Positions 50,267 to 59,900 of a DNA stretch of 64,000 nucleotides are shown one piece after another. Where the stretch lies: assembly GCA_928722015.1 (NCBI GenBank), contig CAKMWI010000008.1, positions 62,001 to 126,000 on the forward strand. Direction: 5' to 3'. The translations under genes and the position numbers were made by a program. This DNA comes from Candidatus Gastranaerophilales bacterium. Its GTDB lineage: Bacteria; Cyanobacteriota; Vampirovibrionia; Gastranaerophilales; Gastranaerophilaceae. A model generated the notes under the pieces. That model had not been told where the DNA came from. It was given only the letters and a program-made list of their open reading frames with translations, and searched no databases. The stretch's first letter is position 1. Each line of letters opens with the position of its first letter.

Positions 50267-53101
50267 ATGTCAGATAAAATAAAAATTGTAGGTGCAAAAG
50301 AACATAATTTAAAGAATGTATCGTTAGAAATCCCCAAAAATGAACTTATAGTTTTTACCGGAGTTTCCGGTTCGGGCAAAAGTTCATTAGCGTTTGATAC
50401 AATTTTTGCTGAGGGACAAAGACGTTACATTGAAAGTTTGTCAACATACGCAAGACAATTTTTGGGACAAATGGATAAACCGGATGTCGAGTATATTGAT
50501 GGTTTGTCTCCTGCTATTTCTATTGATCAAAAATCCAAAAGTAATAATCCTCGTTCTACAGTAGGGACTATTACTGAAATTTATGACTATTTAAGACTTT
50601 TATATGCAAGAGTCGGGACTCCGTATTGTCCTGTATGCGGGAAAAAAATTAAGCCTCAAACTTTAGATGAAATTGTTAATAAGATTATTCAATTAGGTGA
50701 GGGGACCAAAATTCAGATTTTAGCTCCTGTTGTGCGCGGAAAAAAAGGAGAGTATTCTTCTCTTTTTGAAGAATTACGTCAGGAAGGGTTTGTGCGTGTT
50801 AATGTTGATGGAAAAATTTATAATCTTGATGAAGATGATATAGAAATAGTAAAAACAAAAAAACATGATATAAGTGTTGTTGTTGATAGAATTGTAGTAA
50901 AAGAAGCTGCAATATCCAGAATAGCTGATAGTGTTCAAATAGCTATGAAAAAGGCTGATGGTATTATTATAGTTGATGTCGTTGGAGATAAAGAGATTGT
51001 TTTTAGTGAGAAGCTGGCATGTCCTGATTGTAATCTTAGCTTTGAAGAATTGACTCCGAGAATATTTTCATTCAATGCACCTTATGGCGCTTGCGAAAGA
51101 TGTTCCGGTTTAGGGGCTGATTTTATTGTGGATCCTGATTTAGTTGTTCCGGATAAGACTCTTTCTTTAAATCAAGGAGCAATCTATGCTTGGGCAACAA
51201 GAAGTGCTACAACTTATTATCACGATTTACTTTTGTCAGTGTGTTCTGCTTACAATATAGATATGGATGTTCCTTTTGAGAATTTATCCAAGGAACATCA
51301 GGATATAATTTTATATGGCTCGGATGAGGCTATAAAAATTCGAGTAAAACAATTTGGCACAAGTCGTTATCAGACAACTATTCAACCTTTTATAGGGGTA
51401 ATACCATTTTTAGAAAAAAGATACAATGACGCATCCGGTGATTATTGGCGTGAAGAAATAGAAAAGTTTATGGTTGCCAAGCCTTGTCCGGAGTGCAATG
51501 GTGCAAGGTTAAAACCTTTTCCGCTTGCAGTAAAAATAAGGGACAAGAATATTTTTGAATTTACGCAAATGTCAGTTGATGATGAATTTCAATTTATTAC
51601 GGATTTATATTTGGATTTGAATGAATATCAACTTAAGATAGCGAAACAAATTCTTGATGAAATTCGTGCAAGGTTAAAGTTTTTAATTGATGTTGGGTTG
51701 CATTATCTTGATTTGGCACGTATGGCAGGTACTCTTTCAGGTGGAGAGTCTCAAAGAATACGTCTCGCTTCTCAAATTGGCAGCGGTTTAAGCGGAGTTT
51801 TGTATGTATTGGATGAACCATCAATAGGGTTACATCAGCGAGATAATGATATGTTAATAAAAACTCTATTTAAGCTTAGAAATCTTGGAAATACGCTTAT
51901 TGTTGTAGAACATGATGAAGATACTATAAGAAGTGCGGATTATATAGTTGATATTGGGCCCAGAGCAGGTGTAGCAGGTGGTAATATTATTGCTCAGGGA
52001 AGTGTTGATGATGTAATTTCTGCTAAGGCTTCTATTACTGGAAAATACCTCAGCGGAGAAAAGTTTATTCCCGTTCCTGATAAAATTAGGGATGGTAATG
52101 GACATTTTCTACATATAAAGAATGCACATTTGAATAATTTAAAAAATATTGATTTAGATATTCCGCTTGGAAAAATTGTAATTTTGACAGGAGTTTCAGG
52201 CAGTGGAAAATCAACGTTGATGCAAGATTTAATCTATGAGTATGCAGTTCATAAGTTGAGAAAAAATAAACCAAAACCTCAGGGTGTTGATGAAATTACA
52301 GGTTTTGAGCATATTGATAAGATTATTGATATAGACCAATCTCCAATTGGTAGAACTCCACGTTCAAATCCGGCAACATATACAGATTTGTTTACTCATA
52401 TTAGAGAGTTATATGCAAAAACTAATGAGGCAAAAGTACGTGGTTATAAGCCTGGAAGATTTAGTTTTAATGTGAAGGGCGGCAGATGCGAAGCGTGTAA
52501 GGGTGATGGCCTTGTTAAGATTGAGATGAATTTCCTTTCTGACGTTTATGTAAAATGCGATATTTGTAAAGGTAAGAGATATAACAGAGAAACTTTGGAA
52601 GTTAAATATAAAGGTAAAACTATTGCGGATGTTTTGGATATGAGTGTCAAAGAGGCTTTAGAGTTTTTTGACAGTATTCCTGCGATTAAACATAAACTTC
52701 AGACGTTAAATGATGTTGGGTTGGATTATATGAAGCTTGGTCAGAGTGCAACAACTTTATCAGGAGGTGAAGCTCAGCGAATTAAGCTTGCTGCAGAACT
52801 TAATAAACGTTCTACAGGTAAAACATTGTATCTATTAGATGAACCTTCAGTAGGTTTACACTGGTCTGATTTGGATAAGTTAGTTAAAATTCTTCAGGCG
52901 CTTGCTGATCAAGGAAATACAATTCTTATGATTGAGCATAATCTTGATTTGATAAAAATTGCGGATTATATAATTGATTTAGGACCTGAAGGTGGAATTG
53001 GAGGAGGCAGTGTGGTTGCCCATGGTACGCCTAATGAAATTATGAATTGTAAAGAATCTTATACAGGAAAATATTTGGCCAAGTATTTACAAAAGTCTTG
53101 A
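50267..53101 (+). CDS. uvrA: Excinuclease ABC subunit A
   Basis: 944 residues, full length. Two ABC modules: Walker A GVSGSGKSSLAFDT (about 30-43) and GVSGSGKSTLMQD (about 643-655); signatures LSGGESQRIRLA and LSGGEAQRIKLA; zinc modules with CPDCNLSFEEL...CERCSG and CEACKGDG...CDICKG. DNA damage sensor of nucleotide excision repair, cytosolic. It starts MSDKIKIVGAKEHNLKNV as expected. Confidence 0.96.
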   Translation: MSDKIKIVGAKEHNLKNVSLEIPKNELIVFTGVSGSGKSSLAFDTIFAEGQRRYIESLSTYARQFLGQMDKPDVEYIDGLSPAISIDQKSKSNNPRSTVGTITEIYDYLRLLYARVGTPYCPVCGKKIKPQTLDEIVNKIIQLGEGTKIQILAPVVRGKKGEYSSLFEELRQEGFVRVNVDGKIYNLDEDDIEIVKTKKHDISVVVDRIVVKEAAISRIADSVQIAMKKADGIIIVDVVGDKEIVFSEKLACPDCNLSFEELTPRIFSFNAPYGACERCSGLGADFIVDPDLVVPDKTLSLNQGAIYAWATRSATTYYHDLLLSVCSAYNIDMDVPFENLSKEHQDIILYGSDEAIKIRVKQFGTSRYQTTIQPFIGVIPFLEKRYNDASGDYWREEIEKFMVAKPCPECNGARLKPFPLAVKIRDKNIFEFTQMSVDDEFQFITDLYLDLNEYQLKIAKQILDEIRARLKFLIDVGLHYLDLARMAGTLSGGESQRIRLASQIGSGLSGVLYVLDEPSIGLHQRDNDMLIKTLFKLRNLGNTLIVVEHDEDTIRSADYIVDIGPRAGVAGGNIIAQGSVDDVISAKASITGKYLSGEKFIPVPDKIRDGNGHFLHIKNAHLNNLKNIDLDIPLGKIVILTGVSGSGKSTLMQDLIYEYAVHKLRKNKPKPQGVDEITGFEHIDKIIDIDQSPIGRTPRSNPATYTDLFTHIRELYAKTNEAKVRGYKPGRFSFNVKGGRCEACKGDGLVKIEMNFLSDVYVKCDICKGKRYNRETLEVKYKGKTIADVLDMSVKEALEFFDSIPAIKHKLQTLNDVGLDYMKLGQSATTLSGGEAQRIKLAAELNKRSTGKTLYLLDEPSVGLHWSDLDKLVKILQALADQGNTILMIEHNLDLIKIADYIIDLGPEGGIGGGSVVAHGTPNEIMNCKESYTGKYLAKYLQKS

Positions 53102-53165
53102 TATTACTATCTAATTGCTATTTTAAAAAAAATTTGCTATTATATTTTTAAAAACAGGTGGTTGT

Positions 53166-53798
53166 ATGTGGCAAAAATTTTTATATTTATGTTTTTTTCT
53201 AATAATATCGGGTATGTTTAGTCAAGCATATTCGCAAACTGTTGAGGTAGAGTCGTTAAGTAATTTTTCGACATATAATCCTCCCTCATCAATCACTGTT
53301 AAACTTGTAGAACCTTTGGAATTATTACCTTCATTAACGTTGGATGCCGGGGTATATCTATCAGGAACTTTAGTTGATGTTGTCAGTCCTAAACGGTTAA
53401 AACGTGATGCAAGTTTTTCCTTTAAACCTGAGACATATACAACAGTTGATGGTGAAATACACAATTTAGATATTGATGTAATTGCGTCTTATACCGTTCC
53501 TCTTGATAAAGGACAATTTGCAAAAAATGCTGCACTTGGTGTTGGAAATTTTTTTGTTAAAGGTTTATCAATGGGGGTTGCTGCAGTAAAAGGAGCAGTT
53601 CAAAATGAAGAAGAAAATAGAATTAAGTCGTCAGCTGTCTCTGTATATGAGGCTTCACCATTTTCCTATGTAGAAAAAGGTGAGGATTTGGATATAAAAT
53701 TTTCACAATCATTTTATTTGAAATTTCCTAATCCCGAAAAGCTTCAAAATTCTGTAGAAAAGGGTCAAAATTATACTTATACAATAGAAAAGGAGTAA
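53166..53798 (+). CDS. Periplasmic hypothetical protein, first of a related pair
   Basis: 210 residues with a signal peptide (1-23, ending QAYS). The mature part begins TVEVESLSNFSTYNPPSSITVKL and continues as a beta-rich domain. It shares with the next gene the pattern TVxVxxLxxFxTxNPP, followed by a shared (S/T)G-x-(L/V) segment. A Gly/Ala/Val hydrophobic stretch (about 125-142) may be an amphipathic or membrane-binding helix. Spaced 6 bp from the next gene. Function unknown. Confidence 0.68.
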   Translation: MWQKFLYLCFFLIISGMFSQAYSQTVEVESLSNFSTYNPPSSITVKLVEPLELLPSLTLDAGVYLSGTLVDVVSPKRLKRDASFSFKPETYTTVDGEIHNLDIDVIASYTVPLDKGQFAKNAALGVGNFFVKGLSMGVAAVKGAVQNEEENRIKSSAVSVYEASPFSYVEKGEDLDIKFSQSFYLKFPNPEKLQNSVEKGQNYTYTIEKE

Positions 53799-53804
53799 TA
53801 TAAA

Positions 53805-54221
53805 ATGAAAAAGTTATTATCAACATTTATTGGATTGATTATCTCTTTATGTTTGATTCAATCAGTGGAAGCTAAAACAGTTCAAGTTTCAGCTTTAGAG
53901 GATTTTCAAACTTCTAACCCTCCTCAGGTTTTACATGTTCAAATGAATGCTAATACCAGATTAGATTATGATTTAATGCTGTTTCAAGGCTTTCAGGTAA
54001 CAGGAAAGGTTATTCCTCAGGAAGGTGGAGGTTTTGTTTTTGTTCCTGTAAGTTATGTTAATTTTCAGGAAGAGAGTCTGCCTATAGATAAGGAATTTCA
54101 AGCTGTTTATAAAGGTCGCTCAGGGTTAATAAGACAAAATCAACCTTTTTACTTAGTATTCCCTGATAACGGACCGGATACGTTCCAGTATTATGTTCCA
54201 AGTGTTAGTGATATGAATTAA
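53805..54221 (+). CDS. Periplasmic hypothetical protein, second of the pair
   Basis: 138 residues with a signal peptide (1-23, ending SVEA). Mature start TVQVSALEDFQTSNPPQVLHVQM matches the preceding gene, and it is essentially one copy of the beta-rich domain. AAGGAG lies 9 bp upstream. Probably an ancient duplication of an envelope protein. Confidence 0.68.
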   Translation: MKKLLSTFIGLIISLCLIQSVEAKTVQVSALEDFQTSNPPQVLHVQMNANTRLDYDLMLFQGFQVTGKVIPQEGGGFVFVPVSYVNFQEESLPIDKEFQAVYKGRSGLIRQNQPFYLVFPDNGPDTFQYYVPSVSDMN

Positions 54222-54235
54222 TTATGATATTTAAG

Positions 54236-54266
54236 AAAAGGCTTCTAGTAAAACAGAAGCCTTTTT
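54236..54266 (+). terminator. Terminator of the periplasmic pair
   Basis: AAAAGGCTTCT and AGAAGCCTTTTT around an 8-nt loop, 14 bp after the stop. Confidence 0.85.
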
Positions 54267-54343
54267 CGTGTGTTTATAGGATTCAATTGAGCTAAATTTT
54301 ATATACTATAATTTTGTGAAATTAGTATGTAAGGAAATAGGTT

Positions 54344-55399
54344 ATGCATAAATATTTTATTGGTTCGTACATAATTACAATTTTTGGATTAATTACTGCA
54401 TATTTTTGGGGTGAGCATGTCCATAGCGGTACGGGATTAGTATGTGTTTTTATAGCTTCAATTTTAGCTATTTTAGAGACTAGTTTGTCTTTTGATAATG
54501 CTGTTGTTAATGCGATGAAGCTTGAACACATGTCCGAAGTTTGGCGGCATCGTTTTTTAACTTGGGGTATTGCAATTGCCGTATTTGGTATGAGATTCTT
54601 ATTCCCAATATTGGTCGTTTCAATATTTGCAAAGTTAGATATGCTTACAGTTACAAATATTGCGCTTAATGATTCTCAAAAGTATGCTCAATATTTACAT
54701 GCAACGCATGCGCCAATTGTAACTTTTGGCGGAATGTTTTTAATTATGCTGTTTCTTAACTATTTCTTTAATCATGAAAAAGATGTACACTGGCTTAATT
54801 TTATAGAACGTCCATTGTCTCATTTGGATCATATAAGAGGTATAGAAATAGTTATTTGTCTTTTAATTCTTTTGTTTATGCAAAATTACATGCCTGCAGA
54901 TGAAAAAATTCCTGTTATGATATCAGGTATCTCAGGTATAATTACATATCTTGTAATTGACGGGCTTTCTCACTTCCTAGAAAAGCATGAAGAAATGCGA
55001 ATGGCAAAATGTGCTACTGAATCTGTTAAATGTGCAGGTTTGATTAGTTTTATATATTTGGAATTAATAGATGCATCTTTTTCTTTAGATGGTGTATTAG
55101 GTGCATTTGCTTTAAGTAATGATGTTATTATTATAACTATTGGACTTGCTATCGGTGCAATGTTTGTGAGATCACTAACAATTATGCTGGTGGAAAAGAA
55201 AACATTAGCTAAGTTTTTATACCTTGAGCATGGTGCCCATTGGGCAATAGGAGCTCTTGCAGTTATAATGTTAATTACAACAGTTAAAGAAGTTCCGGAA
55301 GTTGTTACTGGGCTTATCGGATTATTCTTTATTGTTGCTGCCTTTATTTCTTCAATTGCGCATAATAAAAAAGTTGCGAAACAACAGGAAAATAACTAA
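54344..55399 (+). CDS. DUF475/TerC-family integral membrane protein
   Basis: 351 residues, about nine helices. Contains the TerC-family acidic motifs ETSLSFDNAVVNA (about 45-57) and ELIDASFSLDGVLGAFAL (about 237-254), proposed metal-ion sites. Relatives are linked to tellurium resistance or manganese export; DUF475 members are uncharacterised. The RBS AAGGAA is near, and a TATACTATAAT-like promoter lies at about 54300. Confidence 0.88.
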   Translation: MHKYFIGSYIITIFGLITAYFWGEHVHSGTGLVCVFIASILAILETSLSFDNAVVNAMKLEHMSEVWRHRFLTWGIAIAVFGMRFLFPILVVSIFAKLDMLTVTNIALNDSQKYAQYLHATHAPIVTFGGMFLIMLFLNYFFNHEKDVHWLNFIERPLSHLDHIRGIEIVICLLILLFMQNYMPADEKIPVMISGISGIITYLVIDGLSHFLEKHEEMRMAKCATESVKCAGLISFIYLELIDASFSLDGVLGAFALSNDVIIITIGLAIGAMFVRSLTIMLVEKKTLAKFLYLEHGAHWAIGALAVIMLITTVKEVPEVVTGLIGLFFIVAAFISSIAHNKKVAKQQENN

Positions 55400-55424
55400 T
55401 TTATTTATTTAAAATAAAAAATAT

Positions 55425-55460
55425 AAAATAGGCTTTGAATTTTTTCAAAGCCTATTTTTT
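55425..55460. terminator. Bidirectional terminator between the DUF475 gene and ahcY
   Basis: A 15-bp complementary pair AAAATAGGCTTTGAA / TTCAAAGCCTATTTT with a T4 loop, between two convergent genes. Confidence 0.88.
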
Positions 55461-55485
55461 CGGGGTTGGTTGATTATTTTTTTGC

Positions 55486-56754
55486 TTAACCAATATTCCA
55501 ACTATTTAGATATTCTTCTTGTTCCTTAGTTAGAGTATCGATTTCTATTCCCATAGATTGTAATTTTAATTCAGCAATTTTTATATCAACTTCATGAGGA
55601 AGTGTGTATAATTTATTTTCTAATTTACCTTTATTTTTAACAAGAAATTCAATGCCAAGAGCTTGGTTTGCAAAACTCATATCCATAACGCTAGCAGGAT
55701 GTCCTTCTGCGGCAACAAGGTTAACTAATCTGCCTTCTGCTAAAACATATATTGATTTTCCATTGTTTAAAACATATTCTTCAAGATTTGGACGAATTTG
55801 TTTTATTTCGGTAGTGTAAGCTTTTAAGTCTCCAACATTAACTTCCCAGTCAAAGTGTCCAACGTTACCCACAAATGCCCCATCTTTCATTGATAATAAA
55901 TGTTTAACATCAACTACATGTTTATCTCCTGTTACAGTTAAGAAGATGTCGCCTTCTAATGCAGCTTTAGCAATTGGCATTACTCTGTACCCTTCCATAG
56001 CTGCTTCAAGAGCTTTTAATGGGTCAACTTCACAAACAATGACATTTGCCCCAAGAGCTTTAGCTCTCAAAGCAACACCTTTTCCGCACCAGCCATAGCC
56101 TGACACTACGACGGTTTTCCCTGCAACAAGAATGTTTGCAGCTCTCAGGACTCCGTCGAAAGAACTTTGACCTGTACCATAGCGGTTATCATATAGGTGT
56201 TTTGTTAAACTTGTATTAACGCCTACAGCAGGAAATCCTAATGTACCTTGTGCTTCCATAGCTTGAAGTCTAATAATTCCGGTTGTTGTTTCTTCTGTAG
56301 AACCGATAATTTTGTCTATAAGATCAGGTCTTTGAGCATGTATAGTTGAAACCATATCACATCCGTCATCAATTATAATATCCGGATTATGGTTGATAGC
56401 TTCTTTAATGTGAGACTTATATGTTTCTACACTTTCTCCAGCAACAGCAAAAACTGGAATATTATAATATTTTACTAATGCTGCAGCAACATCATCTTGA
56501 GTTGATAGTGGATTAGATGCTACTAATACTGCGTCTGCACCTCCTGCTTGCATTACTGTGCATAATGCTGCTGTTTCTTTTGTAACATGTACGCATGCTG
56601 AAAGTTTAAGGCCTTTAAATGGCTGTTCTTGAATAAATCGTTCTCTTATTTTTTTTAGGACAGGCATATCTTTAAAAGCCCAGTCAATTTGTTTTTTACC
56701 TTGTTCAGCCAAGTTTATATTTTTAATATCGTACTTAATTCCAGTCATTAACAT
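55486..56754 (-). CDS. ahcY: S-adenosylhomocysteine hydrolase
   Basis: 422 residues. NAD-dependent AdoHcyase: substrate domain with HVTKETAALCTVMQAGGA and DDGCDMV; NAD-binding VVSGYGWCGKGVALRAKALGA (about 212-232); and VGNVGHFDWEV. It regenerates homocysteine and adenosine from the product of methylation. The start is fixed by AGGAG 9 bp upstream; the open frame extends 75 codons further 5' but into the divergent gene and lacks family similarity. Confidence 0.95.
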   Translation of the reverse strand: MLMTGIKYDIKNINLAEQGKKQIDWAFKDMPVLKKIRERFIQEQPFKGLKLSACVHVTKETAALCTVMQAGGADAVLVASNPLSTQDDVAAALVKYYNIPVFAVAGESVETYKSHIKEAINHNPDIIIDDGCDMVSTIHAQRPDLIDKIIGSTEETTTGIIRLQAMEAQGTLGFPAVGVNTSLTKHLYDNRYGTGQSSFDGVLRAANILVAGKTVVVSGYGWCGKGVALRAKALGANVIVCEVDPLKALEAAMEGYRVMPIAKAALEGDIFLTVTGDKHVVDVKHLLSMKDGAFVGNVGHFDWEVNVGDLKAYTTEIKQIRPNLEEYVLNNGKSIYVLAEGRLVNLVAAEGHPASVMDMSFANQALGIEFLVKNKGKLENKLYTLPHEVDIKIAELKLQSMGIEIDTLTKEQEEYLNSWNIG

Positions 56755-56934
56755 TATTTTCTCCTTGATTAAACAATTATAAGAAATAATTGTACTTTCT
56801 ACACTCCTAATTATATTCAAAAAATCTTGGATTTCGAACAATTTTCTGCCATTGTAAAATTTTCTTAATAATGATACTCCATGTATCAAAAAATATTTTT
56901 CAGGGTTGTTATAATTAACACTAAGGAGTGTTGT

Positions 56935-59900
56935 GTGAAAGTAAATTTTGATAGTAAAACGAATAATGTTCAGAAACAAAAGAATATAGCTTTTGAAGGC
57001 TTTAAGGCAGTTAAATCAGAAGATGGATTTAAAGAATATCAGTTTGCATATCCTTATGATGAAAATAAGGATGATTGTTATTTAGAAATTTATAAACTTG
57101 ATAAAGATAGGTATAATAATTATTTTACCGATGGTAAGGCAATTAATCGTTTTACTAAATCTTCATGGTATAAATTAAAACCCGGTGTTAACAGTATTGA
57201 TGTGGCAAGAACTTTTGGGATTGAAGATAACGCTCCGTTTGCATATCATTTTATTTTAGTTGATAAAAATTCAGGACATAAAAGAGCAAGAATTGATGCC
57301 GGTGATTCGATTAATGAATGTAATCGTAATTTTGAGCAAGAGGAAAAAGAACGAGCTATTTTCAATCTTGTTATCCCTACAAAATCTGATTTATCTAAGG
57401 GTGGTTCAATGAAATTGGTCATTATAGATTCCCAAAAAGTTGGTACTGTGTATAATGATCAAAATGTTATTGTTAGAGACGAAAAACTTGCTCAACGCGG
57501 TAGGAACGGAATAAAAACCATTACAAATAAATTTGGCGGTACTCTTGCTGGTTTGGAACTGGCTGTTGATAAAGGGGAGTATGATGGATATGGCAGAATT
57601 ATTTCCCTGCCTATTTTTACGGATGATGATTTTACAGCACATGCTTATTGGAACAAAAACTGTTTCCAAATGGCTAGTACGCTTGGTAATATAAATAATT
57701 ACGCATCTTTACAGCGAAAAATGTTTGCTCATGGTCTGAATTTCGTTTCTGACGGAGCTTTTGTAAATGAAGGTCTTGAAGGTGTTCACTTTAAACATAT
57801 TTTAAAATGGGGTACTGATTCACCATATATTAATTGGTTTAGAGCATCTGGAGCAAAAGATAATCCTCTTTCTATGGGGGTATTTGTCAAGAATAAAAAA
57901 TATATTTCTCATAAAATAGTTAATTCTCCTTATGTGTATAAACAAAATGGTATCGGTATTGTTTCTGTTAAAAGGAAATCCGCTAATGATCCTACGTATG
58001 ATCCTAAGAAACCTACTTATATTCAATTCTTTGACAGCCGTCTTGTAACTGAGGCTGAAAAGAATGATACAACATCATTGATTGGGACATATTCAAAAAT
58101 GAGTACGCCAAATGTTTATGATTTGCATACTCATAATGATTCTGTTTTTCCTTATGCATTTGAAATTGATCCAAAAACATATAATGATAATATTAAAAGA
58201 TTAAATGAATATAATACTTCGAATTTTAAGGATGAGATTGTTCGTCTTGACGGTCCTAAGGCTGCTAGAATTTTGTCTAAATTTAAGACATTTGAAGTTG
58301 AAGGAAAATTTGAAAGTGGATTTGAAACTTGGGATGCAAATCCTGATATTGCAAAATTGAATTATGTATTTTCTAATACAGATACTAAAAATTTAAAAAA
58401 TATTGAAACTCCTGCGGAGCGTAAACAAGAAATGCTCAAGATTATTAGGGCTAATTCTCAAGTTCAGGATTATGCTGTTGAATCCGGTAAATATTGGACT
58501 CAAAAAACTGATGATATTTTAAGAGTGTCAATTGCTCAAAATTTAAAAAGAATAGATGCAAACAATCCGGCACAAGTGTATTCACAGATTCTGGCCAAAG
58601 CAAATGGGAAAATTTTCCCTACTTCATTATCTGCAGAGTTAACGAAAAATGAAGTAGAAAATGTTCTGTTAGGTTTTTACAAAAACAAACGTATCTTGTC
58701 TAATGAAGATAAAAAATCTCAAATTTTAGAAGGTTTGATGAATACTCCGCTGGATTCTTTTGAATTTGGTGATAATATTGTTTCAGTTTTGGCTTCTCCA
58801 TTGGTATCAAAAAGAGCTACAGTACCGTCAGAAATCGGTGTATCTCGTTATGATATATATAAGGCAGGAAATAAACATTTACTTAGAGAGTACAAGGAAA
58901 CTTATGAACTAATGGACAGTTTGTATACTAAGGAAATGTCAGATTTTGCAGTAAAAGTATTAGATGTTGTTAATGCTTCGCTGCCTGCTTCAAATAAATT
59001 GTTTGATGGAAATCAAGTTACTGAGTTTGGAAAATATGTTATTCCTTTAGTAACGCCTGAAATTGCAAAGTATGCAGTAGTTAAATCTTTGGCTCCAAAT
59101 ATAACTGTTGCAATAGATAAGAATTCTGGTGAAATAAGTTATGATTATAAAACTTTAAAACAGTTGACTCTGCAAGGTATCGGGATAAATAATCCTGCTT
59201 CTCCTGAAGATGAAGCTAAAATGTTAATTTCGCGTATCAGGTCAGGTATGAAGAATCTTGATACTTCTATGAGTAGTGAAATTATAGATAGTATCTTAAA
59301 AACAATAAAGGATACTAATGTATATAGTTTTAAACTTGCGGATTTAATTATTGATAAAACACAAGCCGGTTTAGATTGGCGAATTGATGCGACAAAAGAT
59401 ATCGCAGATGTTGAAGCTTTGAGAAATGGAAATACAAATTTTGATTATACTTGGCAAAGTGTAATCAATTTCTGGAAGAAATTTAACAAGGGTGTAATTT
59501 CAAAAAATCCTAATGCTTATACAGTTGCAGAAGTTACTGATGAGAAAACTTTGCATGATAAAGGGTTAGGTTATCATTCTAAAAAATTCCCTAAGTATTC
59601 GGATATTGTTACGAAATTCCAAAGAGAAACGGGTATGACTTCAACTGCTAATTATTCATACTTCTTTACGGATGTAGCAAAATTATTTACTCGTGCTTTT
59701 GAAGATGGTTCATATTGGGAAGATAGCAACTATTTACAAAAGCTTTTATTTGAAAAAATGGTTGGAGGAAATGATCCTTATTTGAAATCTGGTTCACTTG
59801 ATTCTATATTGTATTCATATACCTTTATCGGTAATCATGATAAACCAAGAGCTTTGCATTGTGCAGCGTTAGATTTGGGAATGTTTTATTGTGATTTGAA

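Noticed and set aside
55486..56979. Longer 497-residue form of ahcY
   Set aside because: The extra 75 codons have no family similarity and overlap the divergent gene; AGGAG at correct spacing marks the start at 56754.
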